Shown here piece after piece: positions 35,883 to 44,762 of a stretch of DNA of 64,000 bases. The DNA is from Rhizobiaceae bacterium (GTDB taxonomy: Bacteria; Pseudomonadota; Alphaproteobacteria; Rhizobiales; Rhizobiaceae): the NCBI GenBank assembly GCA_023953835.1, contig JAMLJB010000001.1, forward strand, positions 558,001 to 622,000, in the 5' to 3' direction. The notes under the pieces are model-generated. The model ran no database searches. It saw nothing but the letters and a program-made list of their open reading frames with translations, and was not told where the DNA came from. Numbering within the stretch: position 1 is the first letter of the stretch; each line of letters begins with the position of its first letter. Position numbers and translations under genes: made by a program.

Positions 35883-37169
35883 TCAAATCCCCTTGGGACG
35901 CTCGCCGCCATAGGCCCAGTCGAGCAGCGCGACGGTGTGGACGATGGGCATTCCGGCGCGCTCGCCAATCTGCGTCATGCAGCCGATATTGCCGGTGGCG
36001 ACAACATCCGCGCCGGTCGCCCGGATGTTGTTCACCTTGCGCTCGCGCAGCTTCGCGGAAATCTCCGGCTGCATGATGTTGTAGGTGCCCGCCGAGCCGC
36101 AGCACAAATGCCCCTCGCGCGGCTCCCTGACCACAAAACCGGCTCGCGCCAGCAATTCCTTCGGCTGACGCGTCAGCTTCTGGCCGTGTTGCATGGAGCA
36201 GGCGGAATGATAAGCGACCGCCAGACCCGGCCGGACGGTCGGCTCCGGCAGGTCGAGCGACACCAGATATTCGGTGATGTCCTTCGCAAGCGCCGACACC
36301 CGCGCAGCCTTGTGCGCATAGGCCGGGTCGAGCCGCAGCATATGGCCGTAATCCTTGATCGTGGTGCCGCAGCCGGACGCCGTGATAACGATCGCATCCA
36401 GCCCGCCATCATCGATCAGCCGGGTCCAGGCATCGACGTTGCGCCGCGCCTGAACGAGCGATTCCTCCTCGCGTCCCATATGGTGCACCAGCGCGCCGCA
36501 GCAGCCTTCGCCGGGGGCCTCCGCGATCTCGATCCCGAGTCGCGCCAGCAGCGAAGCCGCCGCCTCGTTGATGCCGGGATTGAGCACAGGCTGCGCACAG
36601 CCTTTCAGGATCGCAACGCGGCCCCGCGGCTTGCCTTTCAACTCAATCGCGACAGGCTTCGCCTTTGGCAGGGAACGCGGCGCAAGCTCCAGCATGGCGG
36701 CCAGCGGCTTCAGCGATTTGTTCGCCCGGAACAGCCCGGCGAACGGCCTGCCGAGCCCCGCCAGCTTCAGCGCCGCGCGAAAGCGCGCCGGATGGGGCAG
36801 TACGAACGCCAGCACGGAGCGGATCAGCCGGTCGACCGGAGCGCGACGGTAGGTCTTTTCGATATGCGCGCGGGCATGATCTACAAGGTGCATATAGTTC
36901 ACGCCCGACGGGCAGGTGGTCATGCAGGCAAGGCAGGACAGGCAGCGGTCGATGTGGCGCACGATCTCGTCATCGGCGGGCCTGCCGTTCTCCAGCATAT
37001 CCTTGATGAGGTAGATACGCCCGCGCGGGCTGTCGAGTTCGTTGCCGAGCGTCACATAGGTCGGGCAGGTCGCGGTGCAGAAGCCGCAATGCACGCATTT
37101 GCGCAGGATTTTCTCGGATTCCGCGACATGCGGATCGGCTAGCTGGTCGGTAGTAAAGCTGGTCTGCAT
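35883..37169 (-). CDS. glcF: Glycolate oxidase iron-sulfur subunit GlcF
   Basis: This 428-residue protein has two N-terminal 4Fe-4S motifs, CVHCGFCTATCP and CLSCLACMTTCP, and two later CCG domains (GCCGALVHH and LCCGSAGTYN). It passes electrons from the flavin subunits of glycolate oxidase to the membrane. ATG at 37169, two bases after the glcE stop, gives the usual N-terminus; the open frame further upstream overlaps glcE. Confidence 0.95.
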   Translation of the reverse strand: MQTSFTTDQLADPHVAESEKILRKCVHCGFCTATCPTYVTLGNELDSPRGRIYLIKDMLENGRPADDEIVRHIDRCLSCLACMTTCPSGVNYMHLVDHARAHIEKTYRRAPVDRLIRSVLAFVLPHPARFRAALKLAGLGRPFAGLFRANKSLKPLAAMLELAPRSLPKAKPVAIELKGKPRGRVAILKGCAQPVLNPGINEAAASLLARLGIEIAEAPGEGCCGALVHHMGREEESLVQARRNVDAWTRLIDDGGLDAIVITASGCGTTIKDYGHMLRLDPAYAHKAARVSALAKDITEYLVSLDLPEPTVRPGLAVAYHSACSMQHGQKLTRQPKELLARAGFVVREPREGHLCCGSAGTYNIMQPEISAKLRERKVNNIRATGADVVATGNIGCMTQIGERAGMPIVHTVALLDWAYGGERPKGI

Positions 37170-37171
37170 CG

Positions 37172-38377
37172 TCAGCCCATGCGTCCCGGATTGAGAATAT
37201 CGTGCGGATCGAAGGACGCCTTGAGCCGCTCGCCCAGCGCCCGCAAGGCCGGCGGCTGCGGCTCGAACACCGGCACGGCGGCGCGCACAGCAGCGTTCGC
37301 CCGCACCAGGGTCGCGTGGCCACCACCGTGCTTGCGCACCAGCGCGCGCAAGCGCTCGGCCTCCGGCTCGCCATGCTCCATGCGCAACCAGACCAGACCG
37401 CCCTGCCAGTCGTAAAATACGCTTGCGGGGCAATCGCGGCGCAATTCCAGCGTCATGCTGTGCGCCTCGGACGGCTGCATCGACACGCGCCAGACCGGCT
37501 TGTGAGTGCCGTCGCAGAAGGGAGCGCAGTCTCGAATATCGCGCCACACCGCCTTCGATTTTTCACCCGTCAGAACCTGCAATTCGCCTGCGCTTTTCAG
37601 CATGTCCTGCAGGAGGTTGAGCCGGTAGGCGATGGACGGCGGAAACCCTTCCAACCGAAGAAGCGTCGCGGCGTCGGACCCCAGCGCGCCGCCCGCCACC
37701 GAAATCGCCACGCCCTCCGGCAGATGCGCCGCGCTCGACACTTCGGCGCTTGACCCCATCGCAAGCGCCATGACCGCCGTCGCCTGATCGTCCAGCAGGC
37801 CGCGAATGGCAAGCGTCGTTTCCGTCTCGGCTCTCGGCAGCACCTTGAAGGTCACGTCCGTGCAAACGGCCAGCGTGCCCCACGAGCCCGCCATCGCCTT
37901 CGACACGTCGTAGCCGGTGACGTTCTTCACCACGCGCCCGCCCGCCTTGAACGCCTCGCCCCGCCCCGACACGGCGCTGACGCCCAGAATGTGATCGCGC
38001 GCGGCGCCCGCCTTGAGCCTGCGCGGCCCCGACAGGTTTGCCGCCAGCACGCCGCCTATGGTGCCCTTTCCGGCCTCCTGCCCATGCAAAGGGCCGTAGT
38101 CCATCGGCTCGAAATCCAGTTGCTGGTTGAAGTCGCCGAGCAGTCTTTCGATTTCCGCCATCGGCGTGCCCGCCCGCGCCGTCAGCACGAGTTCGGCGGG
38201 CTCGTAGAGTGTCACGCCGGTCAGCTTCGACAGGCCCAGCGTATGTTCGGCCTGCGCGGGCCGCCCGATGCCGCGCTTGGACCCCTGCCCCACCAGTTCG
38301 AGCGGCGCTTTTTCCGCCGCCGCCCACTGGACTACGGACAGCACCTCTTCGGGAGTTGTCGGCGCGAAGTCGGTCAT
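37172..38377 (-). CDS. glcE: Glycolate oxidase FAD-binding subunit GlcE
   Basis: This 401-residue protein has a PCMH-type FAD domain, with VGQGSKRGIGRP, GKGTIGGVLAANLSGPRRLKAG and VKNVTGYDVSKAMAGSWG. It is the shorter flavin subunit of the GlcDEF complex that oxidises glycolate to glyoxylate. It lies 6 bp after glcD and 2 bp before glcF, so the operon is tightly packed. Confidence 0.95.
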   Translation of the reverse strand: MTDFAPTTPEEVLSVVQWAAAEKAPLELVGQGSKRGIGRPAQAEHTLGLSKLTGVTLYEPAELVLTARAGTPMAEIERLLGDFNQQLDFEPMDYGPLHGQEAGKGTIGGVLAANLSGPRRLKAGAARDHILGVSAVSGRGEAFKAGGRVVKNVTGYDVSKAMAGSWGTLAVCTDVTFKVLPRAETETTLAIRGLLDDQATAVMALAMGSSAEVSSAAHLPEGVAISVAGGALGSDAATLLRLEGFPPSIAYRLNLLQDMLKSAGELQVLTGEKSKAVWRDIRDCAPFCDGTHKPVWRVSMQPSEAHSMTLELRRDCPASVFYDWQGGLVWLRMEHGEPEAERLRALVRKHGGGHATLVRANAAVRAAVPVFEPQPPALRALGERLKASFDPHDILNPGRMG

Positions 38378-38383
38378 GCGGCG

Positions 38384-39880
38384 TCAGAACCTTGGGATGT
38401 CCGGGAAAGGCAGCTTGCCCTGGTGCACATGCATGCGCCCGAGTTCAGCACACCGTCGCAATTGCGGGAACACCTTGCCGGGATTGAGCAATTGGTTCGG
38501 GTCGAAGGCGCATTTGATGCGCATCTGCTGGTCGAGATCGGCCTCTGAAAACATCTCCGGCATGAGATCGCGCTTTTCGACCCCGACGCCGTGCTCGCCG
38601 GTCAGCACGCCGCCGACCTTCACGCACAGCCGCAATATATCCGCGCCGAAGGCTTCCGCCGCCGCCAGTTCGCCGGGATTGTTGGCGTCATAGAGGATCA
38701 GCGGATGCAGGTTCCCGTCACCCGCATGGAACACATTCGCCACGCGCAGCCCGTGCTTTCCCGAAAGCTCCCGCATGCCGGCCAGCACGCGCGGCAATTC
38801 CTTGCGCGGGATCGTGCCGTCCATGCACAGATAGTCCGGCGAAATGCGCCCGACCGCAGGGAAGGCCGCCTTGCGGCCGGCCCAGAAGGTCATCCGCTCC
38901 GCATCGGATTCGGAGACCCGGCAGGTGGTCGAGCCGTTGTCGCGCGCGATGCGCTCCACCTCCGCGATCAGGTGGTCCACCTCGGCGGGCGGCCCGTCGA
39001 GTTCGACGATCAGCAGCGCCTCGACGTCGCGCGGATAGCCGGCATGCACGAAATCTTCCGCCGCATGGATGGCGGGACGGTCCATCATTTCCATGCCGCC
39101 CGGAATGATGCCCGCGCCGATGATGTCGGCGACGCACTGCCCGCCCTGCTCGCTCGTCGGAAAGCCGATCAGCACGGCCCGCGCCGTCTCCGGCTTTTTC
39201 AGGATGCGCACGGTGACCTCGGTCACCACGCCCAGCAGCCCCTCCGAACCGGTCATCAGACCGAGCAGGTCGTAGCCCTCGGCGTCGAGATGCTTGCCGC
39301 CCAGCCGCACCACGTCGCCATTGACCAGCACCATTTCGAGGCCGAGCACATTGTTGGCCGTCAGCCCGTATTTCAGGCAGTGCACGCCACCGGAATTTTC
39401 CGCGACATTGCCGCCGATCGAGCACGCAATCTGCGAGGACGGATCGGGGGCGTAGTAGAACCCCTCCTGCTCGACTGCATTGGTGATGCCTAGATTGGTG
39501 ACGCCCGGCTGCGCGACGACTGCGCGGTTGGGGTAGTCGATTTCCAAGATCCGGTTGAAGCGGCTCATGACGAGAAGCACGGCGTCGGCCAGCGGCAGTG
39601 CGCCGCCGGACAGCGAGGTGCCCGAACCGCGCGGCACCACACGCACGCTGTTTTCGTTGCAGAAGCGCAGCACGCGCGCCACCTGGTCGACCGTTTCCGG
39701 CAGCACCACCACCAGCGGCAACTGCCGATAGGCGGTCAGCGCATCGGTCTCGAAGGCGCGCATTTCGTTGACCGTCTCGACCACGCCTTCGCCGGGCACG
39801 ATGGCGCGCATCGCCGCCACGATTTCCGCGCGACGGGCGAGCGTAGCCTCGTCGGCCTTGGGCATGACCAGACCAGCCAT
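38384..39880 (-). CDS. glcD: Glycolate oxidase catalytic subunit GlcD
   Basis: This 498-residue FAD-dependent dehydrogenase has VVPRGSGTSLSGGALP and the flavin-binding region IGGNVAENSGGVHCLKYG. The C-terminal oxidase domain includes the HAGDGNLHPLI His segment and LTGEHGVGVEKR. It is first in glcDEF and oxidises glycolate, and possibly D-lactate. Confidence 0.95.
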   Translation of the reverse strand: MAGLVMPKADEATLARRAEIVAAMRAIVPGEGVVETVNEMRAFETDALTAYRQLPLVVVLPETVDQVARVLRFCNENSVRVVPRGSGTSLSGGALPLADAVLLVMSRFNRILEIDYPNRAVVAQPGVTNLGITNAVEQEGFYYAPDPSSQIACSIGGNVAENSGGVHCLKYGLTANNVLGLEMVLVNGDVVRLGGKHLDAEGYDLLGLMTGSEGLLGVVTEVTVRILKKPETARAVLIGFPTSEQGGQCVADIIGAGIIPGGMEMMDRPAIHAAEDFVHAGYPRDVEALLIVELDGPPAEVDHLIAEVERIARDNGSTTCRVSESDAERMTFWAGRKAAFPAVGRISPDYLCMDGTIPRKELPRVLAGMRELSGKHGLRVANVFHAGDGNLHPLILYDANNPGELAAAEAFGADILRLCVKVGGVLTGEHGVGVEKRDLMPEMFSEADLDQQMRIKCAFDPNQLLNPGKVFPQLRRCAELGRMHVHQGKLPFPDIPRF

Positions 39881-39944
39881 CGGCGTTCCTCCTCACCTGC
39901 TTATAGCGGTGTGTGCGCGGCCCGCGCAAATGCTTCCGGCGACG

Positions 39945-41285
39945 TTATTTCACGTGCGTTTCAGAATGGGAGTTGCGGATGCGCCGCACCGCCCACCACA
40001 CCGCAAGGATCGCGACCGGCACGGCGATCGCTGTCACATATTCCGGTTGCAGATGCACGCCGAATAGATTGGTCCCCTTTGCGAGATAACCGACCAATCC
40101 CACGACATAGTAGGACACCGCCGCGACGGACAGTCCTTCCACGGTCTGCTGCAACCTCAGTTGCAGCCGCGCGCGGTTGTTCATCGAGGCCAGCAGGTCG
40201 CGGTTCTGCTTTTCGACCTCCACATCGATCCATGTGCGCAGCAGCGTCGCGGCCCGTGTCAGCTTGCGTGACAGGTTCGCCTGGCGTTCCTCCACCGAAC
40301 GGCAGGTGCGCATCGCAGGCGCCATACGGCGCTGGATGAAGCCGCGCCACGTGTTGTAGCCGGGCACGGGGCGCTCGTTCAGCGCGTCGAGCCTTTCATG
40401 CACGATCCCGTCATAGGCGCGGCTGGCGCCCAGCCTGTAGAGGCTGGCCGCCGCATCCGCCTCAAGCTCCGCCGCAAGGCCGGTCAGCTTGGTAAGAAGC
40501 TTCTGCTCGTCGCGCCGCGCGCTGGTCATCTCCTGCGTGGTTTCGGCGAGGCTGTCCTCGATGCGCCGCGCCCTGGCCGAAAGCGTCTGCGCCAGCGGCA
40601 GGCCGAGCATCGCTAGAGTTCGATAGGTCTCGATGTCGATCAGGCGCTGGGACACCGCGCCGTTGCGGATGGCCGACATGCCTTTTTCCAGCATCAATAT
40701 GCGCGTGAGCCCGTCGCCGTCCTGCCTGAAATCGGAGATGATCGCCGCATTGCCGTTTTCGATCAGCGAATAGCAGAGGCTCGTCGGGTCGAAGGTCTGG
40801 ACGAGCTTTTCGCTGGCCGGGGTCCATTTGCGGATTTCGAGCCGCGTGCCGGAGATGACCGGGCCGGGCGGCGTGAAGCCATTGCCGAAGGGCGTGTCGG
40901 CGGACACCTTCCCATTTGCCGGCAACGGGCCTTCCCAGAGATAGGTGGAAAACTCCGTGTGTCGCTCCCAGCGGACGCTGCCCTTGCCCCATTTCATCGC
41001 ATGGTGGCGCGCCTCGGCATCGGGAGCCGCAATGCCCAGACGCCGCGACAGGCCGCCGAGCACGGCGAAATCCACATCTGTTCGACCCTCGGTCATGAAC
41101 GCAAGCTGGATCAGCACGCGCGGCGTTTCGATCAACGGATAGGGTCGCGCATGCACCTCGCCCAACGCGATTGCACGCTCGCCATGCGCCGGGAAACCCA
41201 GCACGCTGCCCGTCACCTGACCGGCTGTTTCCTTGCCCGATTCCACGGCTCGACCGTCCAGACCGCCTGTTCCACTCATTTGCAT
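39945..41285 (-). CDS. DUF3422 family membrane-anchored protein
   Basis: This protein of about 446 residues has the family's N-terminal HARPYPLIETP segment, a long helical middle (about residues 230-370) and two C-terminal transmembrane helices (VAAVSYYVVGLVGYLAKG and AIAVPVAILAVWWAV). Function is unknown. ATGs at 41285 and 41279 are both possible starts; neither has a strong ribosome site. It diverges from the phosphatase gene by about 70 bp. Confidence 0.85.
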   Translation of the reverse strand: MQMSGTGGLDGRAVESGKETAGQVTGSVLGFPAHGERAIALGEVHARPYPLIETPRVLIQLAFMTEGRTDVDFAVLGGLSRRLGIAAPDAEARHHAMKWGKGSVRWERHTEFSTYLWEGPLPANGKVSADTPFGNGFTPPGPVISGTRLEIRKWTPASEKLVQTFDPTSLCYSLIENGNAAIISDFRQDGDGLTRILMLEKGMSAIRNGAVSQRLIDIETYRTLAMLGLPLAQTLSARARRIEDSLAETTQEMTSARRDEQKLLTKLTGLAAELEADAAASLYRLGASRAYDGIVHERLDALNERPVPGYNTWRGFIQRRMAPAMRTCRSVEERQANLSRKLTRAATLLRTWIDVEVEKQNRDLLASMNNRARLQLRLQQTVEGLSVAAVSYYVVGLVGYLAKGTNLFGVHLQPEYVTAIAVPVAILAVWWAVRRIRNSHSETHVK

Positions 41286-41355
41286 TCGCGCCAAAGCAAT
41301 TCTGGCCAATCCGCGTCCAGATCACTATGTCTGCAAAGCAAGAAGGAGCTTTGCA

Positions 41356-42126
41356 TTGTCAGTCAAGGGCGTAAGTTACAGTGAGGCGGCGGCACCGGCG
41401 GGAGTGCGACTCTATGCCGTCGGCGACGTGCATGGCAGGCTCGACCTTCTGCAATCCATGCTGGGCCGGATCGATGCCGAAATCGAAAGGGACCGTCCCG
41501 CCGACTGGCGCATCATCATGCTCGGCGACTATGTCGATCGCGGACCGGACTCGCGCGGCGTGCTGGACGAACTCATACGCCGCAGGCAGGATGACGAGCG
41601 TTTCATCACCCTTGCCGGAAACCATGATGCCGGCTTCCTGGGCTTCCTCGATTCGCCGGACCCGAGCGGGCTTTTCATAGATTTCGGCGGCGTGCAGACG
41701 GCGCGATCCTATGGAGTCAAGCTCAAGCGTCCCGGCGGGCTTGGGATCGGCCAAAGCGACAAGCGCTTCGTCGAAAGCAGCGCGCTCCTGCAAAAAGCCG
41801 TCCCCGCGGAGCATGTCAGCTTCCTGCGGACATTGCCGCGCGGTTGCTTTGCGGGAGACTATTTCTTCTGCCATGCCGGCATCCGTCCGGGTATCCCGCT
41901 CGAAGACCAGAACAAGGACGACCTCATCTGGATCCGCAACGACTTCCTGCTTTATCCGAACCTGCATCCCAAGGTGATCGTGCATGGCCATACGCCAGTC
42001 GAACGCCCCGACATTCACGACAATCGGGTCAACATCGACACGCGCGCCTTTGAGTCTGGCGTTCTAACCGCCTTCGTTGCCGAAGGTGCGGCGAAGCGCT
42101 TCCTCACGGTAGCAAATCGCGATTGA
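41356..42126 (+). CDS. PPP-family metallophosphoesterase (serine/threonine phosphatase-like), TTG start
   Basis: This protein of about 256 residues has all dinuclear-metal motifs of PPP phosphatases: GDVHGR, GDYVDRGPDS, GNHD, an FCHAGIRPG His and VHGHTPVE. It could dephosphorylate proteins or hydrolyse diadenosine polyphosphates. TTG at 41356 (LSVKGVSYS) is chosen because AAGGAG lies seven bases upstream; a longer frame to 41233 would run into the divergent gene. Confidence 0.9.
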   Translation: MSVKGVSYSEAAAPAGVRLYAVGDVHGRLDLLQSMLGRIDAEIERDRPADWRIIMLGDYVDRGPDSRGVLDELIRRRQDDERFITLAGNHDAGFLGFLDSPDPSGLFIDFGGVQTARSYGVKLKRPGGLGIGQSDKRFVESSALLQKAVPAEHVSFLRTLPRGCFAGDYFFCHAGIRPGIPLEDQNKDDLIWIRNDFLLYPNLHPKVIVHGHTPVERPDIHDNRVNIDTRAFESGVLTAFVAEGAAKRFLTVANRD

Positions 42127-42156
42127 CGGGTGGCAGAGAAGAAGCCGGGGCAGGCC

Positions 42157-42282
42157 CTAGCGGGCGATAACCCCGTAGCCATCGACCACGGCGTGGTTGT
42201 TGGATGCATCGGCGCCATAGATGCCGATTCCGCTAATTGCGATTGCCGCAAGCATCGCAAAACAAAGAAGCGCCGCTTTCAA
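42157..42282 (-). CDS. Very small exported or membrane protein, unknown function
   Basis: A 41-codon ORF starts with TTG, with GGGGA seven bases upstream. It encodes a Lys followed by a hydrophobic stretch (LLCFAMLAAIAISGIGIYG) and a short polar tail ending DGYGVIAR. It looks like a signal peptide with a tiny mature part, or a one-helix membrane peptide. It occupies part of the 348-bp gap between the phosphatase and the GATase; the rest, about 42283-42474, shows nothing I can name. Confidence 0.45.
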   Translation of the reverse strand: MKAALLCFAMLAAIAISGIGIYGADASNNHAVVDGYGVIAR

Positions 42283-42474
42283 GATTTCGTCCCCGATTTG
42301 TTGCCGCGGGTGCATTATCACGCACCTTCTTACCAATGCGTTTCCGGCAAAAACGTTCCCCGCCCGTTGCCGGACGCCGCACTAGAACGCCTTGGCGGTA
42401 AAATCCAGAGGTCCGAGGCCCTGCGGGCCGAGAATCCTGTGCAGTGTTAAAATTACAACTAAGGTGATATGCGT

Positions 42475-43173
42475 TCAGATCGACGCAATCCAGGCGCGCG
42501 CAAGCGACGCGCCTGCCGCATCCGCAGCGGCACCCCTTACCGGAGCTTCGGCCTGATAGCGCGGCAGCCAGTCGGGATCGAGCGTTTCCATCAGGGTCCT
42601 GAACGTGCCGTTCCATTCCGAGATGAGCCTGCGGTCGGCCTCGAAGTGAAACTGGGTGGCATAGACGGCGCGGCCCACCCGGTAAGCCTGGTTGGCGACG
42701 GTCGTCCCCTTCGCCAGCAGAACGGCCTGCGGCGGAAGCGTGAAATTGTCGTCATGCCACTGGAAGGAGGGAAAGGCGCGCGGCAGCGCATTGAAAACCG
42801 GGTCGGCTGACGCCGCGTCGGTCACGCTGATGTCGTGCCAGCCAAATTCGGTGTGGCCGCCGATCCTGTTCTCGCCGCCGAATGCGCGCGCGATCAACTG
42901 GCTGCCAAGGCAGATGCCCAGCACCGATTTGTCCGCGCTTTCGAAATCCCGGATCAGGTCGAGCAGATGCGGGAAGTGCGGAGATCCGGCATCGTCGAGC
43001 GCATTCTGCCCCCCACCCAGTACGATCAGCGCATCGTGCTCGCGCGCCGTTGCGGGCAGGGCTTCGGCGGTGTGCGGCCTGATATAGTCGACCTCCGCGC
43101 GCACCTGCGCCAGCGCGTCGCCAAGCTGACCAAGTCCCGTCCCGCCAAAATTCTCGACCGCCAGCACCCGCAT
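42475..43173 (-). CDS. Class I glutamine amidotransferase-like protein
   Basis: This 232-residue stand-alone GATase domain has the nucleophile in LGICLGSQLIA and the His-x-Glu pair in QFHFEAD. It resembles GMP-synthase-like amidotransferases that may act on gamma-glutamyl amides. ATG at 43173 gives MRVLAVENFGG, the usual first strand of the fold; the longer frame to 43221 adds an unlikely tail. Confidence 0.88.
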   Translation of the reverse strand: MRVLAVENFGGTGLGQLGDALAQVRAEVDYIRPHTAEALPATAREHDALIVLGGGQNALDDAGSPHFPHLLDLIRDFESADKSVLGICLGSQLIARAFGGENRIGGHTEFGWHDISVTDAASADPVFNALPRAFPSFQWHDDNFTLPPQAVLLAKGTTVANQAYRVGRAVYATQFHFEADRRLISEWNGTFRTLMETLDPDWLPRYQAEAPVRGAAADAAGASLARAWIASI

Positions 43174-43244
43174 CCGCGCTTCCCTTCCACTTTGCTCCGC
43201 GAGCGTTACCATGAGCGCCAATTCAGACGGAAGCGCGAAGAATT

Positions 43245-43862
43245 ATGCCACTCCAAAACCGTGTCGATCCAGCCGGCCTGCTCCATGCCGTCGCAGCGCG
43301 CGGGCTCTTTACCGGCAATCGCGGCGTCATCCATGACCCCGCGACGCGCAGCCTGACCGGGCGGCGCTGGACGACCCGCGCGTGGATCATCTGTCGATGC
43401 GACTACAAGGACCGCCGCCGCGAGGTGTTCGGGCGCAATGGACGGACCGGCGGCGCAGGCTGGACCAACCTCTTTTTTCTCGACGAGGTCACCGCACTTG
43501 CGGCCGGGCACCGCCCCTGCTTCGAGTGCCGTCGCGCGGAGGCGATCGCCTTTGCCGAGGCGTTTTCATCTCCTGCGGCCAAAGCCCCGGAGATGGATGC
43601 GATCCTGCATCGCCAGCGGCTGGCCGCTGGGGCGAACGCCGTCCGGTTGTCAGAGGTTGAAATCCTCGCGCTGCCGGACTGCGCGGTCATTACCTGCGAC
43701 GGTCGCGTCCTTGCCCGGAAGGACGATGGATTTCGCGAATGGACGTTCGAAGGCTATCGTGGTGGGGCGTTACCTACTGGAGCCACGCACCTCATCACGC
43801 CGCCAGCGACCGTGACGGCGCTGCGCGCGGGGTATCGGCCGGTCTGGCACCCGAGCGCGTGA
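43245..43862 (+). CDS. Conserved hypothetical protein with Cys pairs
   Basis: This 205-residue protein has no domain I can name, though similar proteins occur in other alphaproteobacteria. It starts [35 protein letters not shown] (motifs QNRVDP and [10 protein letters not shown]). It contains a CRCD pair near residue 50 and a CFECRR pair near residue 90, which could bind zinc. [21 protein letters not shown] region and a WTFEGY motif are also distinctive. Not membrane-bound. Confidence 0.8.
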   Translation: MPLQNRVDPAGLLHAVAARGLFTGNRGVIHDPATRSLTGRRWTTRAWIICRCDYKDRRREVFGRNGRTGGAGWTNLFFLDEVTALAAGHRPCFECRRAEAIAFAEAFSSPAAKAPEMDAILHRQRLAAGANAVRLSEVEILALPDCAVITCDGRVLARKDDGFREWTFEGYRGGALPTGATHLITPPATVTALRAGYRPVWHPSA

Positions 43863-43935
43863 AGGCTGCCGTCCGCGTTTGCGCTGCCCCCGGCAACCGC
43901 TTGACCTGCGGGTCCGCCTCGCGCATGTCTCGCCT

Positions 43936-44670
43936 ATGCGTGCAAACTATAAGATGCAGCGGCTGTTCGTGCCGCACGACCTCGCCTCCGGCGTCGAGTT
44001 CGAGGCTTCCCCCGAGCAGGCGCACTATCTCACCTCCGTGCTGCGCATGGGCGAAGGCGCGGAACTGCTGGTGTTCAACGGGCGCGACGGGGAATGGCTG
44101 GCGCGCATATCGGCAAAGGCAAAGCGCTCGCTGCGGCTGGCTGCCATCGAGCAGACGCGCCCGCAACCCGCGCGGCCAGATCTCGTCTATTGCTTCGCGC
44201 CGCTCAAGACCGGGCGGCTCGACTACCTGATCCAGAAAGCAGTGGAAATGGGCGCGGGCGTGCTCCAGCCGGTCGTCACGCAGCACACGCAGGCCGCCAA
44301 GGCATCGACCGAACGCATGCGGGCCAACGCCGTCGAGGCGGCGGAGCAATGCGGCATCCTTGCGATCCCGGAGGTCGCCGAACCTGTCAAGCTCGACCAC
44401 CTGCTCGAAAACTGGCCCGCGAACCGCCGTCTGGTCTATTGCGACGAGGATTCGGCGACGAACAACCCGCTGCCGGCCCTGCAGGCGATCCGGGAAAACG
44501 CCCTTGCGCTGCTGGTCGGCCCGGAAGGCGGCTTCTCCGACGCCGAGCGAAACATGCTGCGCGCCCTGCCCTTCGTGACCGCCATTCCCCTTGGGCCCCG
44601 CATCCTGCGGGCGGATACGGCTGCGGTTGCAGCACTTGCCGTCATTCAGGCGACAAGGGGCGACTGGTAG
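43936..44670 (+). CDS. rsmE: 16S rRNA (uracil1498-N3)-methyltransferase RsmE
   Basis: This 244-residue SPOUT methyltransferase has an N-terminal PUA-like part ([10 protein letters not shown]) and the C-terminal knot motifs [12 protein letters not shown] and [16 protein letters not shown]. It methylates U1498 of 16S rRNA. The ATG at 43936 is preferred; an earlier in-frame start adds a poor extension overlapping the region after the upstream gene. Confidence 0.94.
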   Translation: MRANYKMQRLFVPHDLASGVEFEASPEQAHYLTSVLRMGEGAELLVFNGRDGEWLARISAKAKRSLRLAAIEQTRPQPARPDLVYCFAPLKTGRLDYLIQKAVEMGAGVLQPVVTQHTQAAKASTERMRANAVEAAEQCGILAIPEVAEPVKLDHLLENWPANRRLVYCDEDSATNNPLPALQAIRENALALLVGPEGGFSDAERNMLRALPFVTAIPLGPRILRADTAAVAALAVIQATRGDW

Positions 44671-44762
44671 ACGTTCAAATCCAATGCAGGCTGGATCAGG
44701 ATTTTTCGCTTGATCGGCGGCATCTGTTTCTCCATCACTCCGCTCCTGACACGGAAAACGAC

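Noticed and set aside
37170..37547. N-terminal extension of GlcF
   Set aside because: It lies inside glcE in another frame; GlcF normally begins shortly before the first 4Fe-4S motif, as with the ATG at 37169.
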